64,000 nucleotides of DNA from assembly GCF_003387575.1 (NCBI RefSeq), contig NZ_QUAB01000043.1, positions 105,832 to 169,831 of the forward strand, read 5' to 3'. The notes below the pieces were generated by a model. That model saw only the letters and a program-made list of their open reading frames with translations. It did not search any database and was not told the origin of the DNA. The position numbers were made by a program, and so were the translations under genes. Positions 18,034 through 26,285 of this stretch are shown one piece after another. The DNA is from Microbacterium bovistercoris (GTDB lineage: Bacteria; Actinomycetota; Actinomycetes; Actinomycetales; Microbacteriaceae). Every line of letters begins with the position of its first letter. The stretch's first letter is position 1.

Positions 18034-18324
18034 ATGGCAACTGTACGAACTCACCGATACACCGTCGAGACGGGCAGCCTGGCCACGATGCTCGAACACC
18101 GCACGAACCTGATCGACGGCATCCGGTCCGCGAATCCCACCTTCGCTGAGGCGACGCTGATCAAGCTGGACGACGGCTCCTACCTCGACATCTGGCGTTG
18201 GGAATCGGCGGAAGACATGCAGCGCGCCTCGCAGGTCGCAGCAAGCATCCCTCTGGTCGGAGCAACCCTGAGCCTGACCGCGGATCACTCTGTGCTCGAC
18301 GGAGAGGTTCTCGACCGGCGGTGA
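18034..18324 (+). CDS. Small ABM-like (antibiotic biosynthesis monooxygenase fold) protein
   Basis: 96 residues, predicted ferredoxin-like dimeric alpha/beta fold ('RTHRYTVETGSLATMLEHRT', 'LDDGSYLDIWRWESAEDMQR'). The pattern resembles ABM/NIPSNAP-type small proteins, but no catalytic residue can be named. Start ATG 18034 has AAAGG upstream. Second gene of the AhpD-like operon. Confidence 0.65.
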   Translation: MATVRTHRYTVETGSLATMLEHRTNLIDGIRSANPTFAEATLIKLDDGSYLDIWRWESAEDMQRASQVAASIPLVGATLSLTADHSVLDGEVLDRR

Positions 18325-18390
18325 CGCGACACACCCGCGCCGGTGCCCCGAGCTGATCGGGGCATCGACGCGTTGTCGCGGATGCGGAAA

Positions 18391-18432
18391 GTACTTGAAT
18401 GTTCGTCAAGTACATGCTTTGCTTGCAAGCAA
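18391..18432. promoter_or_regulatory. Two operator-like palindromes before the membrane protein/HTH pair
   Basis: GTACTTGA (18391-18398) and TCAAGTAC (18406-18413) form a perfect 8-bp inverted repeat with a 7-bp spacer. It is followed by the perfect 14-bp palindrome TTGCTTGCAAGCAA (18419-18432). Both precede ATG 18473, whose second gene encodes a winged-helix regulator, so autoregulation is plausible. Confidence 0.55.
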
Positions 18433-18472
18433 CAACATCGTCCGCAGACACCGTTCCCGATTAGGAGGCAAC

Positions 18473-18907
18473 ATGTCGACATCCGAAGACAACACCGGGC
18501 CCTCGCCATCGGCTGCGGCCGAGGCCCTCAGTTCAGCGGATGCGGCCGCCCGTCGCATCCGCTCGCGTCGCGGGTGGTACATCGCCGGCACGCTCGTGAT
18601 GGCGGTGGCGCTGGCCGCATTCAGCATCGCCCTGGCTTCGTGGCCAGACCGCCTCGCCGACCTGATCATCCCGGGCCTCCTAGTTGTGGGCGCGATCCTC
18701 GCCCTCCTTGCGTGGAGCGGGCGCACCATCCCGACGGCGGCTGTCGCGGTGTCGAACCGCGTGGTGTTCATCAGCGCCGCACTCATGGTCGTGACTCTGT
18801 TGCTGAACCGCCTGCTTCCCGCGGGATTCTCTGGCTGGGTCGTGCTCACCGGGCTCCTGCCGGCGCTGCCCTTCCTGTACCTCGCGTGGCGGGTGGCCCG
18901 CGCATGA
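18473..18907 (+). CDS. Small membrane protein of unknown function
   Basis: 144 residues. A cytoplasmic N-terminus of about 40 residues is followed by four hydrophobic helices (about 42-62, 70-86, 95-117 and 122-138). AGGAGG lies 6 bases before ATG 18473. The gene overlaps the following winged-helix regulator by 4 bases, the arrangement in which such regulators control a small membrane partner. No function is recognised. Confidence 0.75.
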   Translation: MSTSEDNTGPSPSAAAEALSSADAAARRIRSRRGWYIAGTLVMAVALAAFSIALASWPDRLADLIIPGLLVVGAILALLAWSGRTIPTAAVAVSNRVVFISAALMVVTLLLNRLLPAGFSGWVVLTGLLPALPFLYLAWRVARA

Positions 18908-19224
18908 CGCATCCGCGTCACCGCCTCGACGACCTGATCCACTCGCCGGTGCGCCTCTCGGTCATGTCGGCGCTGCGCCACGCGGATGCCGTCCACTTCG
19001 GGCTGCTGCGCGACACCGTGGAGGTTAGCGATTCCCTCCTGTCCAAACACCTCGCCGCGTTGGAGGCGGCCGGGTATGTGGAGGTGACGAAGGGGTATGC
19101 CGGACGTCGCCCCCGCACCTGGTACTCGCTCACGGAGGAGGGACGGGCAGCGTTCGACGCCTACATCGCGGCGCTGCGTGAGATCGTGGACGCGCCCGTG
19201 CTCCCGCTGGACTCTGGCGAATAG
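18904..19224 (+). CDS. Winged-helix transcriptional regulator (MarR/PadR-like HTH_27)
   Basis: 106 residues. A single wHTH domain: 'LIHSPVRLSVMSALRHADAV', 'VSDSLLSKHLAALEAAGYVE' as recognition helix and 'RRPRTWYSLTEEGRAAFDAY' as the wing. ATGA overlap with the membrane protein gene indicates coupling. Its last 95 bp overlap the 3' end of the convergent MFS gene. Confidence 0.88.
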   Translation: MTHPRHRLDDLIHSPVRLSVMSALRHADAVHFGLLRDTVEVSDSLLSKHLAALEAAGYVEVTKGYAGRRPRTWYSLTEEGRAAFDAYIAALREIVDAPVLPLDSGE

Positions 19225-20398
19225 TCAGCGCTCGACCCGCGAGGCGCGCGACCCCGGCGGAGACCAGGTGCGCAGCGGCCGCCACGACCAGAGGCGCGGT
19301 CAGTCCGTCGTGCGAGAGCGGGCCCGCGGCCAGCGCGCCGAGTCCGGATGCGGTGATCTTCAGGCTGGCCCCGGTGGTGAAGATCTGCGTGCGCAGCCCG
19401 GCGGGCGCTTCGAGGTGGCGGATGTGCAGCAGAGCCGCGAGCTGCGGTCCGTCCCCCGCTCCGATGACCGCCGCCGCGAGCAGAGCTGCCACCGGGGACG
19501 GGATGAGGATCAGGAGGATGCCTGTGCCGACCGTCGCGGTGGCGCGCGTCAGCGCGGTGCCGGGGCGCTCGAGGCCCCGGCCGCGAGCCAGCACCGCGTT
19601 CGCGATGAGCGCGAATCCCGCAAGCACCGCGAGGATCGCACCGGCCGCCGCGGGTGTGCCGAACCGGGCGGTGCTGATCGCGGGGACCAGGACGAGGAAC
19701 ATCCCGAAGCCGAAGAAGGCGATGCACGACGACGCGGTGGCCCAGCGCAGGCGGGGTCGCTGCGTGATCGCGCCGAACCCACTCCGAAGGTCAGCCAGCG
19801 GACTGACGCGGATGCTTACGCCGCCACGACGCGGGGTGCGTGCCGGTGCCGGGCCGCGAGTCCAGGGTGCGCACGCACTGCCGACCAGAAGCAGGCCGAC
19901 CGTGACGATCAGGGGGGCGGCCGGCCCGCCTGCAACGTAGGCCAGTCCTGCCAGGAGCGGACCTAGGAGTCCAGCGATGCTGTACGAGCTCGCGTCGAAC
20001 AGCGCCAGCCTTCGTCGGCGCGTCGGGTCATCCGTGGTCAGCGATGCGGACCATCCGCCCGCCACGGCAGGAGCGAACAAACCGGCGAGCACCGCGATCA
20101 CCATGGCCAGTGGGCCGCGCCCATGGAGCAGACAGAAGCCGATCGCCACCAGGCCGCCGGTGAATGCGATCAGCGACAGCGTCAGGGGCGCCGGCGAGTG
20201 GGCCCGGTCCATCCAGACGCCGAACACGGGACCGCCCACAGCGGCGGCGACGGAAAGCAAGCCGAACACGGTCGCACTGTCGCCCTGGGCCGAGCCGGCG
20301 TAAGCGAAGAGCAGGATCGCAGTGCCTGCCATGTCGTCGCCCACGCGCGACACGAGTGCCCCCACGGGAACCAGGATGGCGGAGTAACGGTATAGCAT
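19130..20398 (-). CDS. MFS transporter
   Basis: 422 residues with about 12 hydrophobic helices and the MFS loop 'PVFGVWMDRAHSPAP' between helices 2 and 3. Probably a drug or metabolite exporter; substrate unknown. Start ATG 20398 is taken as the first methionine before helix 1. The Arg/Pro-rich C-terminal about 30 residues are encoded entirely antisense to the wHTH gene, which suggests that the original stop was lost. Divergent from the CGNR gene. Confidence 0.82.
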   Translation of the reverse strand: MLYRYSAILVPVGALVSRVGDDMAGTAILLFAYAGSAQGDSATVFGLLSVAAAVGGPVFGVWMDRAHSPAPLTLSLIAFTGGLVAIGFCLLHGRGPLAMVIAVLAGLFAPAVAGGWSASLTTDDPTRRRRLALFDASSYSIAGLLGPLLAGLAYVAGGPAAPLIVTVGLLLVGSACAPWTRGPAPARTPRRGGVSIRVSPLADLRSGFGAITQRPRLRWATASSCIAFFGFGMFLVLVPAISTARFGTPAAAGAILAVLAGFALIANAVLARGRGLERPGTALTRATATVGTGILLILIPSPVAALLAAAVIGAGDGPQLAALLHIRHLEAPAGLRTQIFTTGASLKITASGLGALAAGPLSHDGLTAPLVVAAAAHLVSAGVARLAGRALTIRQSPAGARARPRSHAAPRCRRRTLPVPPP

Positions 20399-20412
20399 GT
20401 CTAATACGTTAC
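20384..20412. promoter_or_regulatory. Inverted repeat in the MFS/CGNR divergent start region
   Basis: GTAACG (20384-20389) and CGTTAC (20407-20412) are perfect inverse repeats around an AT-rich centre containing TATAGC and CTAATAC. The MFS start codon lies inside it and the CGNR start just beyond it, so the region can act as a shared operator/promoter. At least one of the two mRNAs is probably leaderless. Confidence 0.5.
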
Positions 20413-20417
20413 TTAGG

Positions 20418-20942
20418 ATGGTGGCTGTGCAGGGATTCAAGGCGGGAGCAGCGCATGCGGTGCGGCGTTGCGCGGCCGTGCTCAATGCGGTCGACGGCGG
20501 CCCGTCGGCGATCCGTGCCACGCTCGCCCAGTACGGAGAACGGACCGAGGAACTCTCGGAAGATCAGGTCGCGGCGCTGAGCCAGGCTGCGCAACGGCTG
20601 CGCGCCATCGCAGCGGAAGAATCGCTCGACCGGGTGTGCGACGCGCTGAACGACATCCTCGCGACATGCCGCCCTCCACGGCTCACCGCCCACGACGGCA
20701 GCCCGTGGCACCTGCACATCGATGCCGACGACGACGCCGACTGGGGTGAATGGTTCCTCGCCTCGTCGGCGATGGCGTTGGCCATCACCGTCTCCGACGC
20801 GCAGCAGCCGCCCCTGGGCGTCTGCCGCGCCCCGGGCTGCGCGAACGTGTATCCGGTTAGCAGTCCCGGCCGCCCTCGCAGGTACTGCTCGACGACGTGC
20901 TCCACACGAGCCCGCGTGCACGCGCATCGCACTCGCAGCTGA
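20418..20942 (+). CDS. CGNR zinc finger (ABATE domain) protein
   Basis: 174 residues. The N-terminal ABATE-like stress-response domain is followed by the C-terminal CGNR zinc finger: 'CRAPGCANVY' supplies two Cys and 'RRYCSTTCSTRARVHAHR' the other two. Such proteins are presumed transcription factors. ATG 20418 is chosen because the earlier ATG 20397 lies inside the divergent promoter palindrome. It likely controls the divergent MFS transporter. Confidence 0.83.
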   Translation: MVAVQGFKAGAAHAVRRCAAVLNAVDGGPSAIRATLAQYGERTEELSEDQVAALSQAAQRLRAIAAEESLDRVCDALNDILATCRPPRLTAHDGSPWHLHIDADDDADWGEWFLASSAMALAITVSDAQQPPLGVCRAPGCANVYPVSSPGRPRRYCSTTCSTRARVHAHRTRS

Positions 20943-20983
20943 TGCCTGTCCAGAGCGCAGATCATCGATGGCACAATGAGGTC

Positions 20984-21847
20984 GTGATCGCAGGCCTTCC
21001 CCCGGCCCTGACCGCCCGCCACCCCGTGCCGGAGGATCACCCGCGGGTGCTGGCAGTTCTGGACAAGTGGTGGGCGAACCTCAAGGGCGACGACGGAGCG
21101 CGGGAGCGCGCGCTGCTCCTCCCACGGCTCTACTTCCAGCACTTCACGACCACCAGTTTCGTGGTCGAGGACGGGAAGGGGGAACTCGCCGCCTTCCTCG
21201 TGGGATTCCTGTCGCAGACCGATCCGCATGCCGCGTACATCCACTTCGTCGGCGTCGACCCCGTCCGGCAGGGGCAGGGTGTGGGGCGTGCGCTCTACCG
21301 TGCATTCCTCGACGTGGCCACGGCGAACGGGCGACACGTCGTGCGCAGCGTGACCAGCCCCGAGAACACCGGGTCGCAGGCGTTCCATCAGCGTCTCGGA
21401 TTCTCCGCGAGCGAGGTCATTCACGACTACGACGGCCCGGGCCTTGCGCGGGTGGCGTTCAGCGCGACGACGACCGCAGCCCGCGTGCGAGGAGCGCGGC
21501 AGTTGCGGGTGCTCGACGGCGCACTGGTGCTGGAGCAGCACGCCGACGCCGACGTTCCCGGCGGGGATTGGGTCGCGCTCGTCCGTGCACCAGATGGACT
21601 CACTGCCATTCTCCCGGCACCGGACTCCGGGTCGAAGGAGCGGTGGATCGCACTGTACGACGCAGACCCGGATCACGGCCTGGACGAGCCGGGACTGCTC
21701 GTCGCCGCGCTGGCTCCACTGGCGCGAGCGGGCGTACCCGTCTTCGTCGCCTCGACCTACCTCGCCGACCTGGTTCTCGTCCCCGAGGAGCGAGTGCAGA
21801 CCGCTCTCGCGGCGCTGCAATCGTCGGGGTTCGGGATCTCGCCGTGA
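20984..21847 (+). CDS. GNAT acetyltransferase fused to a C-terminal ACT-like domain
   Basis: 287 residues. Residues about 10-155 form a GNAT domain with the acetyl-CoA loop 'GVDPVRQGQGVGRALY' and 'ENTGSQAFHQRLGF'. Residues about 165-285 resemble the ACT/CASTOR-type amino-acid-sensing fold ('LEQHADADVPGGDWVALVRA', 'VPVFVASTYLADLVLVPEE'). The fusion suggests an acetyltransferase gated by a small ligand; both partners are unknown. GTG 20984 is chosen by domain boundary, as no strong ribosome site is visible. Confidence 0.8.
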   Translation: MIAGLPPALTARHPVPEDHPRVLAVLDKWWANLKGDDGARERALLLPRLYFQHFTTTSFVVEDGKGELAAFLVGFLSQTDPHAAYIHFVGVDPVRQGQGVGRALYRAFLDVATANGRHVVRSVTSPENTGSQAFHQRLGFSASEVIHDYDGPGLARVAFSATTTAARVRGARQLRVLDGALVLEQHADADVPGGDWVALVRAPDGLTAILPAPDSGSKERWIALYDADPDHGLDEPGLLVAALAPLARAGVPVFVASTYLADLVLVPEERVQTALAALQSSGFGISP

Positions 21848-21878
21848 ACCGACCGCATCGTCGGCCGTCCGCAGAGGA

Positions 21879-22544
21879 TCAGAGCTGAAGCTTCTCCAGG
21901 CACTCTGCCCCGACGGGGGTGATCCGTAGCGACCGGTCCTCGGATCGGCGCGTCACCCAGCCTGCGGTCAGCATCGACTCGAGCAGCGCCGCACCCAGGC
22001 GACCCGCGACATGCGGTCGGCGGGCCGTCCAGTCCAGGCACCCGCGAACAAGCGGGCGCGACGAATCCGCGACAGCGAGGGGCAGGCCGATGCCCGCCGC
22101 GATGTCATCGACCGTGCCGCGTGCCGAGCCGAGGCCCTCATCGAGCAGTCCCTGCTCCACCAGCCGGTCGGCGACGGCGATGCCGAGGTCGCCTGCCAGG
22201 TGGTCGTAACAGGAGCGGGCGCGGCGCATCGCCGCGCGGCGATCACTCGCCGCCCACGACGACACCGGCGGTTCGCCGGTCAGACGCAGAATGGCCTCCA
22301 CCGCCTCTGCCACCGCCGGGTCGGCGATGCGGACCAGGCGCGTGCGCCCCTGCTGCTCGACCGCAAGCAGTTCCGCCTCGAGCAGCCTGGCCACGTGTGC
22401 GGTCGTCGTCGACGGGGCGATCCCGAGGCGAGCAGCGAGAGCGCCGACGGGGAGCGGGACGCCGCCGAGCAGCTCCTGCAGGATCTGCAACCGGCGGGGT
22501 TCTGCGAGCGCCTGCGCCAGCTGCTCGAGCGACGGGGCGCTCAT
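21879..22544 (-). CDS. ArsR-type helix-turn-helix regulator
   Basis: 221 residues. An N-terminal wHTH (about 5-75: 'LAEPRRLQILQELLGG', 'ARLGIAPSTTTAHVARLLEA') is joined to an about 140-residue helical domain with one Cys ('RARSCYDHLAGDLG') and a second winged-helix-like end ('AGWVTRRSEDRSLRITPVG'), the layout of ArsR regulators with an extended C-terminus. Last gene of a three-gene operon whose members overlap by 4 bases. Confidence 0.83.
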   Translation of the reverse strand: MSAPSLEQLAQALAEPRRLQILQELLGGVPLPVGALAARLGIAPSTTTAHVARLLEAELLAVEQQGRTRLVRIADPAVAEAVEAILRLTGEPPVSSWAASDRRAAMRRARSCYDHLAGDLGIAVADRLVEQGLLDEGLGSARGTVDDIAAGIGLPLAVADSSRPLVRGCLDWTARRPHVAGRLGAALLESMLTAGWVTRRSEDRSLRITPVGAECLEKLQL

Positions 22545-22897
22545 CGCAGCACAGTCCGCGCCCGCTCGATGTCGTCGACCACGAACACCTTGCGATTGTC
22601 GTGATCGCTGTACTGCGCCTCGACGTGGATGCCGGCAGCCTGCAGCGCCGACATCATGCGTCCCATCTCTCCCGGTACGTCCGCGCGCAGCGGCACCACG
22701 AGCGCGGGTGCCGTTGTCGCATTGATGCCTGCGGCCTCCAGTGCGGCGACCGCGACGGCGCCCTCGGCGACAAGATAGTGAGCCTGACCGGCCCAGACGC
22801 CCCCACCTTCGAGGCCCACGCCGGCCGCTCCCAGAACAGCGCCGATCCGGCTGACGTCGCCGGCGACATCGCTGACGGTGATGGCGAGATCGTTCAC
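22541..22897 (-). CDS. ACT-domain protein
   Basis: 118 residues made of two ACT-like repeats ('LAITVSDVAGDVSRIGAVLG' and 'ALVVPLRADVPGEMGRMMSA'). These usually bind amino acids and act allosterically. GTG 22897 is preferred because GGAGG lies 7 bases before it and it overlaps the upstream osmC stop as GTGA. Middle gene of the osmC-ACT-arsR operon, so it may sense a signal for the regulator. Confidence 0.78.
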   Translation of the reverse strand: MNDLAITVSDVAGDVSRIGAVLGAAGVGLEGGGVWAGQAHYLVAEGAVAVAALEAAGINATTAPALVVPLRADVPGEMGRMMSALQAAGIHVEAQYSDHDNRKVFVVDDIERARTVLR

Positions 22898-23346
22898 GAC
22901 AGCACCTCCACGGTCGGCGCGATGGTCGCCTCCGCTGTCAGCGAGTTGGCGATGTAGCACCCGGCGTGCGCCTCATGGAGCAGCTTGACCACGCGCGTCG
23001 CTTCGGCACCGCGCACCGTGATCTTCGGTGCCAGCTCGACGCGCGTGATGCGCGCGGGCTGCTCGTCCATCGGCATGAACGCGGTTGCGGCGTCGTCGTA
23101 GCGAACCACGTCGACGCCGGCCTGGGCTGCGACCGCGAGGAACGAGAGCAGCAGACACGAGCTCGCCGCAGCGAGCAGCAGCTGCTCGGGGTTGGGCAGT
23201 GATGCGTCGCCGCGGAACGCTGGGTCGGCGCTGAGCGTCAAGATCTCGTCGGAGACCTGCATGTCGTGCGCTCGCCCATATGCGCGGTACCCCGCGCCTG
23301 TGCTGCCCTCCCACGAGAGAGCGGTGCTGTACTGGTGAACGGTCAT
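22894..23346 (-). CDS. OsmC family protein
   Basis: 150 residues. 'NPEQLLLAAASSCLLLSFLA' carries the first active-site Cys and 'HEAHAGCYIANSL' the second, as in organic peroxide reductases. It is paralogous to the OsmC at 11986. First gene of the operon with ACT and ArsR-type partners; upstream lies a GTTTCG/CGAAAC inverted repeat. Confidence 0.9.
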   Translation of the reverse strand: MTVHQYSTALSWEGSTGAGYRAYGRAHDMQVSDEILTLSADPAFRGDASLPNPEQLLLAAASSCLLLSFLAVAAQAGVDVVRYDDAATAFMPMDEQPARITRVELAPKITVRGAEATRVVKLLHEAHAGCYIANSLTAEATIAPTVEVLS

Positions 23347-23368
23347 GCAGCCAGGCTAAAGGCGGAAC

Positions 23369-23388
23369 GTTTCGGTCGGGGACGAAAC
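23369..23388. promoter_or_regulatory. Inverted repeat upstream of the osmC-ACT-arsR operon
   Basis: GTTTCG (23369-23374) and CGAAAC (23383-23388) are perfect inverse repeats with an 8-bp spacer, 23 bp before the osmC start. A likely operator for the ArsR-type regulator encoded at the operon's end; inferred from position. Confidence 0.5.
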
Positions 23389-23465
23389 ATGCGGCATGAT
23401 GCGACAGCTGGTCACGTGGACCCGGCGCCGACCCCAGGGCTTCTGAAGGCTGATGAGTTCAGCGG

Positions 23466-24134
23466 ATGCCGCGCAGTACTGCGTCGACCGCGCAGGCGGG
23501 AACGATCGATGTGCTCGTCAACTGCGCCGGCTACGGCGAATTCGGCAGCGTCGAGGAGACGACGCTCGCCGAGGCGCGACAGCAGCTGGAGGTCAACGTG
23601 CTGGGCGCCGTCGGGCTCATCCAAGCCGTGCTCCCCGGCATGCGCGAAGCGCGATCCGGGCGCATCGTGAACGTGTCATCCTTGGCTGGCGAGTTCGCGT
23701 CGCCGCTGGGTGGCTGGTATCACGCCTCGAAGTTCGCGCTCGAGGCGATCTCGGACTCGCTGCGCGGCGAGGTCGGGCAGTTCGGCATCGACGTGACGCT
23801 CGTCCAGCCCACTTACGTGGCTACGGACTGGCACGAGACGGCGGTGGGACACCTGGAGGCGTCGTCGGCCACAGGACCGTACTCGGGGATGGCCGCCGCC
23901 ATGCGTGCATACTTCGCCAGTCCCGCGCTGGCGCGACAGATGGCGTCTGTGGATGCTGTGGCCGCTCAGATCGTCAAGGCGGCGCTGACGCGTAAGCCCA
24001 GGACGCGGTATCGCATCGGCCCCGGTGCGAACGTCGCCGTGGCCCTGGCCACGCTCCTTCCCGATCGCGCTTTCGACGCGCTGACCCGCAAGCAGTTCGG
24101 CTATGCTGCGGTGGAGCTTGCGCAGGCTCGATGA
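23466..24134 (+). pseudogene. Short-chain dehydrogenase lacking its N-terminal cofactor motif
   Basis: 222 codons covering the SDR fold from 'DVLVNCAGYG' (NAG motif) through 'VNVSSLAGEFA' and the catalytic 'YHASK' to the C-terminus. The first about 75 residues, with the TGxxxGIG dinucleotide-binding loop, are missing, and an in-frame TGA at 23454-23456 closes the frame upstream. A gene start was therefore lost, and the product could not bind NAD(P) normally. The catalytic Tyr and Lys remain. Confidence 0.7.
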
Positions 24135-24239
24135 GCGACTCCCCTCGCGACCCTTCTGCGCTCGCGCATCCGGCTTCGATTCGGGTGGGTGCCGTGGTGT
24201 CGACGCGCGTCGCCAAGTTCCGAATGTGAAGGTGAGGAT

Positions 24240-25247
24240 ATGACTGACGAGACCGGCCGTGCAGTGATCGCAGACCTCTGCCGCATCCCCAATCCCGAAG
24301 CGATCGATCGCACGGCGTTCGTCGAGTTGGGCGGCGTGGAGCAGTTCGTCTCGATTCGCGGGCGGAACGCGGACAATCCGATCCTCATCGTCTGCCACGG
24401 AGGCCCTGCGCTCCCCTCCCTGCCCTCATCGTGGATCTGGCAGCGAGGCGTCGAAGACTATTTCACTGTCGTCAACTACGACCAGCGTGCGAGCGGAAAG
24501 TCGGCGCGCACAGCATCCGACGATCTCGACCTCACGATCGACCGCTACGTCGACGACCTCGTCGAGCTGATCGAGTGGCTGCAGAAAGAGCTCGGCGTGG
24601 CGAAGGTCGGCGTGCTCGGCCACAGCTGGGGGACGATCATCGGGGTGACGCTGGCGCACCGCCGCCCGGACCTGCTCTGGGCCTATGCCGCCGCGAGTCA
24701 GGTGATCTGCGGGCCGGAGAACGAGGTCGAGAGCTTTCAGTTCGCGCTGCGCAGCGCCTTGGCCGACGAGAACGAGGAGGCCATCGCGCAGCTGCGCGCG
24801 CTCGGCGACTACCCGGGTCCGAACCCGCTCACCATCGACCGGATCGTGACCTGCCGAAGGTGGGCGCAGTATTACGGCGGGCTGTCTGCGCACCGCTCCG
24901 ACTTCGCGTACTTCACCGAATCGCAGGAACTCTCTCCCTATTACACGGCTGACGAGCTGCAGCTGATCGCCACGGGGCAGCAGGTGACCATGCCCCAGGT
25001 CGTTCCGCAGTTGCTCGGTTTCGACGGGCGCGAGATGACCTCGTTCGACGTGCCCATCGTGCAGTTCCTCGGCCGTCACGACTACACGACGCCCACAGCT
25101 CCGGTTGCGCGATGGATCGAGAGCGTGACTGCGCCGTCGAAGGATGTCGTGTGGTTCGAGAACTCCGCTCATCTGTGCATGTTCGAGGAGCAGGGCAAGT
25201 TCGTCGTGAGTCTTGCGGCCCTCCTGCTGCCGCACTCCGGGGCGTGA
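24240..25247 (+). CDS. Alpha/beta hydrolase, proline iminopeptidase-like
   Basis: 335 residues. 'ILIVCHGGPALPS' is the oxyanion-hole HGGP motif, 'VGVLGHSWGTIIGV' holds the nucleophile Ser, 'FLGRHDYTTP' the Asp and 'FENSAHLCMFEE' the His. The HGGP/GHSWG pair is typical of peptidase family S33. ATG 24240 has AAGG 7 bases upstream. It is the last chromosomal gene before the Tn7-like element, whose left target duplication starts 72 bp after the stop. Confidence 0.87.
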   Translation: MTDETGRAVIADLCRIPNPEAIDRTAFVELGGVEQFVSIRGRNADNPILIVCHGGPALPSLPSSWIWQRGVEDYFTVVNYDQRASGKSARTASDDLDLTIDRYVDDLVELIEWLQKELGVAKVGVLGHSWGTIIGVTLAHRRPDLLWAYAAASQVICGPENEVESFQFALRSALADENEEAIAQLRALGDYPGPNPLTIDRIVTCRRWAQYYGGLSAHRSDFAYFTESQELSPYYTADELQLIATGQQVTMPQVVPQLLGFDGREMTSFDVPIVQFLGRHDYTTPTAPVARWIESVTAPSKDVVWFENSAHLCMFEEQGKFVVSLAALLLPHSGA

Positions 25248-25308
25248 ATCTGAGGGCGACCGCATGCTCTTGTGTGCAACGTAAAGAGCGTCGATGCAGC
25301 GACTAACC

Positions 25309-25333
25309 GTTCCCGACAAGAAGTGTCGGGAAC
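25309..25333. repeat. Perfect inverted repeat straddling the left target duplication
   Basis: GTTCCCGACA (25309-25318), AGAAG, then TGTCGGGAAC (25324-25333): the ten bases left of the target duplication are the exact inverse of the element's first ten bases. The left arm also resembles the element's own right end (GTTCTCGACA followed by AGAAG, one mismatch). It may be the remains of an earlier insertion at the same site. Confidence 0.6.
25319..25323. repeat. Target site duplication, left copy
   Basis: AGAAG immediately before the left terminus TGTCGGG. The same five bases follow the right terminus at 38144-38148. Five base pairs is the duplication length made by Tn7-type transposition. Confidence 0.75.
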
Positions 25334-25412
25334 GCGGTCGGATGACACTAGATGTCACCTGAAGTCGAGGAACAGTCGGGGGTGTGAGGTGAGGATGTCG
25401 TGACACTTTCCC
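25324..25412 (+). promoter_or_regulatory. Left transposon end with transposase-binding boxes
   Basis: After TGTCGGGAACGCGG come ATGACAC (25342-25348), an inverted TGTCACC (25353-25359) and a distant GTGACAC (25400-25406). Few, widely spaced sites on the left contrast with the dense right end, as at the ends of Tn7. The whole unit is repeated as a relic at 13198-13284. Confidence 0.65.
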
Positions 25413-25436
25413 TCCTCCTCCCGGCCGATGGCATTC

Positions 25437-26285
25437 CTACGTGCGGGAAAGGGGCTGGGAGGTGCGGCGGCGGGATTCGTCCGCCAGCACGATCTTGATG
25501 AACTTGCAGTTCGCCTCATCGAGGTCGTCGTGGAATCCACCCATGAGAGCCGCGTATGCGGCATGGACGTGTTCTTTGGTCGCTATCAGAAGGCGGTAGG
25601 TCGCGAGTGGGCTGATGTCTGCGCGCCGGCTCATTGACCAGCCGCTCGTCACTTTGCGCTGCATCGTCGAATACGACGAATCCCACCCAAAGAAGTAGAC
25701 CCCGCCACCGTATCCGAGTCGAGTCTCTCCATCGGTGGCGGGGCCCGCGTCGACGTGACGATGGAGCACCTCTGCGATGCGAGTTCGACGCTGCTCCGTG
25801 GCTGGAACTCCGTATCCATGCGCGTATAGATCGCGGAGCGCCCGTATCGCTGCGAACAGCTCGGAATCTGTCCTGTACGGGGTCTTGAGTACCGTCCTGT
25901 AGAAGGTCGCCTCCCATTGGCGGGGCCATAGCCCGTTGCGCGGGAAGACCCAGCGTTCGGGCTCGATGAGGTATTGCGCTGGCATCCGTGCGAGCATCAC
26001 CTCGGCAAGCGACGCCGCCCGCGAGATCGCCATGAGGCCCGAATGGGACGCCACGTCCCATGGCGCGATGCCCACCTGCTCCTCGGCAAGGCTGACGATG
26101 TCACCCATGTCGAAAGTCTCGGGGTCGACTCCCTCGGACAACTTTTCGCACGCCGCTTCAAAATCACGTTCGGAGGCCTGGACAACGTATCGGTGCATAT
26201 TTTCTATCTGCGTGAGCTCTTCGTCAAAGTCGCGCAGCATCCCAGGCAGGTCTGAACGATCGGTCAGAAGACTTATGAATCGCAT
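25437..26285 (-). CDS. Unrecognised protein with HEPN-type Rx4H motif
   Basis: 282 residues, soluble, rich in helices. A conserved-looking 'AIRALRDLYAHGYGVP' contains R151-D-L-Y-A-H156, the Rx4H signature of HEPN ribonucleases at the start of a helix. The C-terminal part is beta-rich with 'LGYGGGVYFFGWDSSYST'. No family name can be given with confidence. It is the first gene inside the left transposon end and is transcribed towards it. An abortive-infection-type role is inference from motif and place. Confidence 0.6.
   Translation of the reverse strand: MRFISLLTDRSDLPGMLRDFDEELTQIENMHRYVVQASERDFEAACEKLSEGVDPETFDMGDIVSLAEEQVGIAPWDVASHSGLMAISRAASLAEVMLARMPAQYLIEPERWVFPRNGLWPRQWEATFYRTVLKTPYRTDSELFAAIRALRDLYAHGYGVPATEQRRTRIAEVLHRHVDAGPATDGETRLGYGGGVYFFGWDSSYSTMQRKVTSGWSMSRRADISPLATYRLLIATKEHVHAAYAALMGGFHDDLDEANCKFIKIVLADESRRRTSQPLSRT

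Noticed and set aside
13198..25318. A second complete transposon from the solo left end to the GTTCCCGACA at 25309
   Set aside because: Five-base flanks differ (GGGAA versus AGAAG), no GTGTCAC boxes precede 25309, and the enclosed genes look chromosomal.
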